DNA from: Euglena gracilis
Lineage: Eukaryota > Euglenida > Euglenophyceae > Euglenales
Assembly: GCA_039621445.1 (NCBI GenBank)
Contig: CP154955.1
Span: 32,032,605 to 32,096,604, forward strand
Reading direction: 5' to 3'
Length of the DNA stretch: 64,000 nucleotides
In this document: piece by piece, positions 43,201 to 52,200 of the stretch
Layout: each line of letters begins with the position of its first letter
How positions within the stretch are numbered: position 1 is the stretch's first letter
Notes under the pieces: generated by a model
The model's input: only the letters and a program-made list of their open reading frames with translations
The model's database searches: none
Told to the model about the DNA's origin: nothing
Program-made: the position numbers and the translations under genes

Positions 43201-46200
43201 TCGCTTTCTTGCTGACATAATTTCAAGCAATCTCTTTCACTCCCCCAAAATAAAATTAATTAGTCATTCCCCGAAATTGCAGGTTTTCATGCATTGGTTC
43301 CTAAATTTGATTATTTAACTTCCAAATCATCTGTGCTTCATCAAGCATCAACATAAGCGTTCATTATTAGAACACATCTGTCGTTGATGTGCGGAAAAGT
43401 TATTTACAAATGGCGGAAGCACTTTACGAAGAATGGATTGTTGTGCAATGGGCCAAAGTTGAAGCACACAAACTGCAGTGGTTACGTTTCCACCAACCAG
43501 AAATTCGGGCTGAGTGTTATCGGCCAGATCCTTGCATACGCAAATCCCCCCTGGATTTTTAAAATGGTACTTTACCATTGTTATTATCATTGTCATTATT
43601 ATTGTTATTATTTTCATTATTATCGTAATTGTCGGTGCTTGGTGTCATTATTAATGAATTGAATATTATTGCTGTCGTTGTTGTTGTTGTCATTCTAATG
43701 TTTCGAAATTCTGAGCGCAATTTTATCGATATCAAAAATTGACCCCAAAAGTGGCTCAACAAAGCTCCTAAACTGAAACAGTCTTTCTTTAATTCGACAT
43801 TCTTTTTGACAATTTTTGTCACCAATTTCATGTGTTATTGTGATTCTTGCAACCCTTCTAATATGAGGATGACAGGATCTGACGTTAAGAAGTGAGCACC
43901 CAGGTGAGCATTGGGACTCAAACAGGCAGAGGAGTTGGCCGCCGCATTGTTCTGCCCAGCTCCCATGTGGGGGGGCCACGCTTCATGCAACAAGCAGGAC
44001 GTTGCGCAAACAGTTATTATTGGGGATGGAGGGAAAACGGTGTTCCAAAAAAAATCATTGTTGCAATCTCTTTTGGGGTGAGCTGTGCAAGAAATCACGC
44101 GGGGGGAAATTCATATGGTACAGATACAGATGCTGAGCATTATACTGCATATATATATACATACATGCGCAGGCATATGTACGCAACGTTTTGGATACAA
44201 TTGTACCAAGACGGAATGGCCATTGTGCGCAAATTGGGAAAAGCTGATCTTTTTATTACATTCACCGCAGCCAAGATGAGAATTAACCCCCCCCCAGAAT
44301 ACTACAGCACTGCTTTGCATTCTCTTTACCGGTTTCCATTCCCTTCACAAATGATTAATGTTCTCTTTACAGGCACATTTACACAGTCCCCCTTGCCCAA
44401 TGTGAAAACGATCTGTAATTTGTTTGCACAATTCTTCTGCGGTCACAAGACCATCGGCCCATGATATCCTCATTTTGAATGAATAACAACAACAGTTGCT
44501 CAATTCTGCAATTTCATTGCTCAAAGCAACACAGAAATACATTTACTTTTGAATTCACAGATTCTACATCTAATGCATCTAAAATTCTCACATTGAAAAT
44601 GAATCCCAAATGGCCAGAGATTCAGTCATCATTGCTGCCGAATCAGCAGGCCTCCCACCGCTATGACATCATTTCAAGGGTTTTCAATTTGAAATTGCAA
44701 GAGATGATGAAAGATATCAAAAATGGATTACTGGGCCCATGTGCAGGTCGTTTGTTTGTCATTGAATGGCACTCATGCTGTTTTTTTTGTTCTGGAAAAA
44801 ATAAACATATTTTCTTCATGTTCATTTGAGAATAAACAAAAAATGCACCCTTCTTTTTCTTCTTCTTCTTCTTCTCTTTCGTGGAATTTATCACAATTTA
44901 GTTCTCCTCCAAACTGGAATTTTGACCAGGGAGGGAATATCCCCCAGCCACCCATCCATTTGATAAAGTTTCACTTCTGGAACAAAAACAGCATGCTGTC
45001 AAAAGCGTGGCCTGCCACATGCTCACATCTTGGTTTTTTTTGAGCGTGCACACAAATTGCTCAAACCCGAGGACTACGATCAGGTGGTTTCTGCAGAAAT
45101 ACCTGATGCTGCTGAAGAGCCCGAGCTGGAGCAATTGGTGATGGAATTTATGATCCATGTGCCTTGCAAAGGCTACAATGAATCTGCACCTTGCATGCGG
45201 AATGGGTATTGCACCCGAAAATTTCAATCAGGCTTCTTTTTCCCCCTGCTGTCACAGATGGTTTGCAGACAGGATTGTTTACCCCCTCCCTCCCAGTCAC
45301 ACCCCCTCCCCCCAGTCACCAAAACTTAAACAACTCTCTGTTACACATGATCCCACGATGGTGATAAGTTCACGTCACGTCATGATTCATCTCCACATTT
45401 CATTGATTAGCACATCCAAACATCACTGTTATGTTTTTTGCAAACACCCCTCAAAAGTAAATGGCAGCTCTGGGCGTTTGATGGTTTCAAAAACGATCTG
45501 TCAAAACAGAGAATCCTGTTTCCCTCGCGAACCACGAGCTGAGACAGCCGATGATGAGGATGGGTACCCATTGTATCGCCACACAGGACAAAAACACAAA
45601 ATGATGCGCCTGGAATTGTTGCAGCCCTCCTGGGTTTTTTCTGTCTCACAGTTGGAAATTTTGGCAGCCTCCCCTAGTTTTTTTCAGATTTACGTTTCGA
45701 AATTTTGGCAGACCAACCCCCCTGGAATTTTTTCGGTGTTACGGTTTGGCAATTCTGGCAGCCCCCCCCAGTTTTTTTCAGACTCACGGTTGGGAAATTT
45801 TGGCAGCCCCCCACTGGGTTTTTTGGGGTGTTACGGAGGGAAATTTTGGCTGCCCCCCTTGAATTTTTTTGTTGCTATGGTGGGAAATTTTTTTCAGCCC
45901 CCCCATGGGTTTTTCCCGTCTTACAGTTTGGTAATTTTGGCAGCCCCCCCTGGGTTTTTTCGTTGCCATAGTTGCAAATTTTGGCAGCCCCCTTGGATTT
46001 TTTCAGAATTACAGTTGGAAAGTTTGGCTGCCCCCCCCGGTTTTTTTGTGTTACGGTTGGAAATTTTTTTCAGCCCCCCCCCCCGGGTTGTTTCCGTCTT
46101 ACGTCTCATTTTGCCCTGCCATTGACGTTGTTCTGCAAAACACAGATATCGCAATGGTGTCATGGTTGATGACTGCTGGGTGGTGCCATATTCTCAGAGA

Positions 46201-49200
46201 TGATCAAATACATTATGCTGATTTTCATTGTGCCCCCCCCCCAATTTACAACTTTCATTCAAAAAATGTATACTTGGATTCTCTCCGGTGCTAATTTGCA
46301 AAATTTTCTTTTGGCTATCGTGTTCTTTTTGGCAGGCAAAAGCTGGTAAAAAGTTTTTCCTTCGTTGGAGGAGGAAACAGTGTCCAAAGACGGTGTTTCA
46401 ATTATCAATTGAATATTATCACACATGCCAAAATGCAATTGGACAATACGTCCATTTCTGTTCCTTCCTTAACGTGTTTGAGATCGTCCCTGTACAAAAC
46501 CGTGCATTGTTATTCAAATTTCGGTCCCACATCAATGTGGAGGTTTGCAGTTCGTTGTACGCTGTGAAATACCTCCACAAATACATTTACAAAGGCGGGG
46601 ACCGTGCAGAGGTGGAGCTGGCTGAGTATGAACCTGGGGAGTTTCAACCTGCTGATGGTCAAGCCGTGGAAGCGGAACCCCAACCTGACCCAGAAATTGT
46701 GGACGAGATTCGTCACACAGGCTCTAAATTGTTTGAGAACTTAAATCACATTTTCAAACAATTCACCTCTCCAAACCACAAACAGGTTTACATTGAGCCT
46801 GGGCGAGGCAAAGAATCTCTTAAAACAAACCTCTCTCCACTCCCCCCCAGGGGAAAAGCGAGTTAGAACCTTTTTCCAGCCAGCCTGTGGACCCCACTTC
46901 AGGGACGGGGGGTTTGAGCAGTAACTCAAAATTTCACAGCCGGGCTGGACCGAACAGTTAGAAATGGCCAAAAAAATGCCCTCTTTGGCTTTTCGCCTTG
47001 AAATAAACGTTTGCAGAAAAAAAATGCATTCCAGTTGCATTTGTCTGTTAACAGATACCATCTGGGTCCATTATCCTGAATTCCAGAAAAAAATCTTCAT
47101 CATGAATTTGGACACCTGAAGTGAATACCAAGTGGGCAGGTACATTTCCACTAGTGAAGCTGTGTGGCGCGCTCTGAAATTTCACTTGCATGACAATCGG
47201 GGTATTGTTCATACAACGACTTCAGCCTGTTTTGGGGGGGGGAGGGAGTCCCCTTCATTGACAAAAAAAAGGCCATTTTTGGTGCCGCAACTGGGACGAT
47301 CCCCTAGGGAGGGGGGTTCCAGCTCTGAGGCTGGAAATTCTGTGTTGGCTGCAAAAGCTTGCTGGCTGACCCCCTGAAACTGCGCATTATGCAAGAAAAA
47401 AAATTATTAATTCTCCCAAATTTGCGCTGGCCAGCTCCGACTCAATTTGCCCATTTGTGGCCTATTTTTGGTGGGTTTTTGCATCATCAATACCCCGGGG
47501 ACAATCATCCAACGGTGGCTCGCCTACCCGTACATCTGCCCAATCAACAAACAATTACGTTTGATGCTATGGAAGGTCTGGCTGAAGTGGAGCAAAGGGC
47601 TGGGCAGACAATGCTTACGGAGTGGTTGGAGTACAACCAAACAGGGGTGTCTTCCTTTCAGATTCAAAACCTGCCTGTGGACCTAAACTAAACCCCCCAA
47701 AAAAACATTCCCAGGGGTACAGGTATGACAATTGGGCCAGGGTAAACATTTGTGGGACATTACTTGATGTTTCTAATTATATTTCAGTTTAACGTTTTGA
47801 TGAACCAGCTGTTGAGGCCAGTTTTTTTTTCAAACATTATATTTATGTTTGTTAATGTATATATATATATATATATATCATATTGTTAATTTTACATTAT
47901 ATGTTTATTTATGTTTATCTACCAAAATTCTCTTCGAAGTAAAACATTGCCAAAAGATGGGGCACGAGCAGTAGGGGATGGGGCAACACACCAGGAATGC
48001 ACCGCAGCCTCTTGATCAAAGTTCCAATAAATCAACATTCTCATCCACTGGATGCTGTCCACGGAGAACCTGTCAGAAAAAGAGGAATTTATAATAATAT
48101 TTTGCAGCATAGCAATGCAAAACAGCCCCCCTCCCACAAATACCCCTGAAACTGTCTTTTTCGCGATGGCCATGACCTCACCTATGTTGACTTTCCACTG
48201 CATTTTGTGTGGGACACGTCAGGCAAGCAAGGCAACTACAGGTGGAGACCACGCCAAAGAGGAGCTGGCAGCATTGGGCGCATTTACTTTGTTTCCCCTC
48301 GTGCGGGCGAAAAATACTACTTGCGGCTGCTCCTCCATCATGTCAAAGGTGCTACCTGCTGGGACCAGCTGCGTGAGGTGAATGGCCAGTTGGCAGCTAC
48401 ATTTCAAGAGGCGTGTCACCCAGAGTTTTTTGCCCACTATACCGGCACCCCTGCACTTGCAGGGGTGAGAAATCGGGAGGTTTTTCATTCATGAAACTTA
48501 CGTCCCCTGGCTGTCAATGCAAGAACTGATGTGATCATTTGTATAAAAAAAAACTCTGAAGCTAACTTCGAGGCCTTTTGCAGGATGATGAGGAATGGAT
48601 CCAATCTGGCTTCTTTTTCGGCATCCCACAAAAGCAAAAAAACCATGGTCCAAAACTGCCCACACACATGGTCAGGCGACACTGAGGAGGTGGGGTGGAT
48701 GGCTCAGCAAATGCTAAAATCATGTTTTTTGTTGCATTCTGTATTTGACATTTCCCGGTTCTTCTCAGAAAAAATGCCGCCACTTCCATCATTCAATGCA
48801 AAGCATATCCTGCTCAACTACTTACACTTCATGAATGACATCGGGGGGGGGGGGCAGAAAAAAAAGCCTGCTTCCGTTGCCTTGCTGAAGCAAAGCAGCA
48901 CTTCACAGCCCCACAATTGCGGAATTTGTTTGTTGTCATCTTGGACTTCAATGAGCCTAAAGACCCAAAAGCTCTCTGGGAAAAATTCCTTGATGACTTC
49001 ATGGAAGACAAGAAATGGGCAGCTGCAAAACAGGGATTGGCATGCAGCCGAGAAGAGCTGGCCAATGCAGCTTTGTGGGATGTTGAAATGATTTTGCAAC
49101 CAAAGATCTGATAAAAATACACCGGCTTGGTGTTGTTTTATTACTCTGTCAAAACCAATGACGAATTTCAAATGCTGATAAAATACACCAGGGGATTTCT

Positions 49201-52200
49201 CAAAGGATGGGAGGGGGTCCAGCCGGCCGGTGCTGGCTGGACCGGGGGGGGGGTGACAGGTCCAGGGTCCTTCTTTGCCCCCTGTAAAAACCTTTTGATT
49301 TGCGGAATTTCAGATCTTTGCGGACAACAAATGGGGCAGACTCTTCGTCGCTGGCCAAATATGCCGTTTCCACACCCTCCCCCCCGGCATGACCGCATTC
49401 CAGAAATTCGTCGTATGGAGACAACGTACGACGCTGCACAAGAACAAAACAAGGTTGACAACATGCTGGCCATGTGCAACGTGGAGCAGAAAGCCATTTT
49501 TGAACACATCACCCAAGAGCTGCATGCATCACCCACCAAATCCAAATGCTTTTTCTTGTACGCGTGTGGTGGCTGTGGGAAATCCAGGCTTTTTCGGAAA
49601 TAATTGTGACGCCATTTGTGCCAAAAAAGCCTGTGGAGAACATTTTTGCTGGAGCTGCTGCTGGCCCATGTTCGTGCACGTGGACAAATTGCCAAATGGA
49701 CAGCAGCCTTTTGTGGTTTCCCAAAATTTAAACTTCGACTGACTTTCACCGCCAGTGCAAAAAAAAACAACCTGCCCAACGCGATTATTAAAGAAAAATG
49801 CAATATTATTTGTTGCAATATTTCCTGACAAACTGGAGAATTTGCACACATTTTCCTCCCCTACTGTGTTTGGGGGCATCAATCACCAGATCACCAGTGC
49901 CTGCAGACAGCTGCTATGGTGCACTTTGCTCCCCCCCCCCCAATCAAGCTGCAGCCCAGAACCATTGCCACTGCAATGACGGGCATTGCAGCCGTGCTTC
50001 TGACAGGAGGCACAACTGTGCACTCCCGATTTGCTATTCCAGTTCCACTGTTGGACAAAGAGCCAAAGAGTTCAGGCCAGACATTTGCTGACAAAATTCA
50101 ACGTTTCCATTTAACACTAACGTAACAGCAACTACAAACAATGTCTTCAACCAGGGTTTTGAATGATGGGGGGGAAATGGGACTTGATCAACTTTTCTAG
50201 CAGAAAATGGCGACATCAATGGAATCAAAAATTGTGCTTTCAGCAGCTCTTTAATTTGGCAAAATGGTTTCCCCACATTATCATCAAATGTGCTGGCTCC
50301 ATCACCTTGCAATCAGAAAGAGCAAAAATTTTGCGTGATGCTGCCATCATTGTCCTCGACGAGGCAACCATGGGGGAAGGCCTGATGTTTCACCAAGGTT
50401 TCTTTCAGTTCATTGGCAGTTCATTGTCAACACATCCACAGCCCCCTGTTCTTCCTGTCACTCCCTTCCAGAAAACTGCCCAGACAGTGCAAAAAAAAAA
50501 AAAAAAAAATCCTCTCAATTCTCCTTCCATGGTGAATGACGAAAAAAAGGCTAGGGTCAGGGTCAGGGTTACACCACACATGGTCAGGGTGAGGTTGAAA
50601 AAAAAGGTCAGGGTCGGGGTTAGGGTGAAGGTTAAAACGACACAGGGTTTTCCAAAGATAAAATAGTCAGTGCAGAGTTTAAAAAGCAAATGCAGTTTGG
50701 ATGATTGGTGCAGATAGCGTCTATTTCATGGATGGGTTGGTGTGGGTTCCGTTGAATGGCAGGAATAATGCTTCCGTATTGCAAGCAAACTATGCACAAT
50801 TTAAAGAAACCTGGCTGTAATGTGTTGATGACCTACTGCGAGACATCATGGGAAATGAGGACACCAGTTTGGCAGCCATTCCATTTGGGGGCAAATTGGT
50901 GCTCCTTTCAGGAGACTTTCAACCAGGCTGAATTTCACCAATCTGGGGGGAATTCAGGCTGTTTTTGACAACTACCTCCTGTGGTACCACACGCAGGGCG
51001 CGCCGGCACTGTGAAAGCCACCCTCATGAAACACTCCTTGTGGGAACATTTCAAAATACTCAAGTTGACAACCATGCCATTTTGAAATGAACATTGACCC
51101 TTTACCAAGATTGCTCAATGGCTGCCCTATCAGATGTGCTGATCCCTCACTCCTCACTGTTTCAATTTTAAAGCGTCTGAGCAATACAAATATCAATTTA
51201 TGTCCTGATACTGCGATGTGTCTGAAAGTGACAATGTGCCCATTTCACAATGTGTCAATATCAGAATGTGTCAAAAAGGTAATGTGCCAATTTATGACCA
51301 ACATGGGTTGAAAACGTGTTTTCAGGCGTTCAGTTTGGGCTTTCATTGACTTGCAAAGAAATGGCATGTATCAAACAAACATGCGTGTCCAACGCCTGAT
51401 CCATGATCCCGCTGCCCAAGAAAACGCAAGACAATTTGCTGAGTGGTTGCTGCAAATTGGAGATGGACAAATGGAGACTGTGCAGATACCCGAAAAAATG
51501 CGTGTAGTCCTGGGTTTTTCTCCTGCCCAGGTTTTGTCTGCAAGGTTAATAACAAAACTTATAGCAGCATGTCGGCAGGAAAGGCGCACGCTGTCCTTTT
51601 TCCCCACCCAGGAGGCCTTGAGAGGGGTGTGTCCAGACCCCCTTCCCACATGGGGGGAACCTGGGAAAAGCTTTGTGATGTGGATGGGCCAAAGACCACA
51701 GGCCAAATTGTTGCAAAAACCCCTGATTTTCTTTGAAAATTATTCCCTGCACTCTATTGAATCGTCCAATTCTTTCCCGTTTGAAGATCACCAAATCACC
51801 AAAATTCGTTTCTCACACAATCGAAAGATGACAAATTGCAAAAAAAAAAAAACCCCAGCTGAAGATTTTACCGACCATTTGCAGCTCATTCGATGTGTGT
51901 TTCCATCTTTGGAGACTGGCGCTTTTGATGGCAGCAGTCAGTGCTTCACAAGAAACATGTCTTTTTGCACACATATAGAAAAAAAATGAACATGTATTTC
52001 TTCCCTTATGAAGCTCTGCCCAAAATGCATGTATTCTGACAACGCTGAACAAATACGTGGATGATATGAACACATCCATTCTCCACCTACATGAAGGACA
52101 GGAGTACGAGTACCTGAGCGCTTATCCTGCCATTTCTTATTCTGCATCAGCCCTGAATTCCCGGGGGGATACGGGGGTATTCTATTTGTGATTTTTCCCA

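Larger units (their letters stand above)
36348..44293 (+). repeat. Tandem duplication, copy 2
   Basis: Same start as copy 1. This copy is continuous with the downstream Rep and helicase exons. Confidence 0.9.

Noticed and set aside
45220-45490. Alternative junction for intron 13 using the direct repeat TTTCAA
   Set aside because: It is in frame, but it has no paired ends at the usual offset and gives a poorer match (KFQKTI) than KFPREPRAET...DGYPLYR from the stem-defined junction.
50555-50640. Internal telomere array
   Set aside because: Units are irregular (GGGTCA, GGGTTA, GGGTGA mixed) and the block is short. It was kept only as telomere-like.
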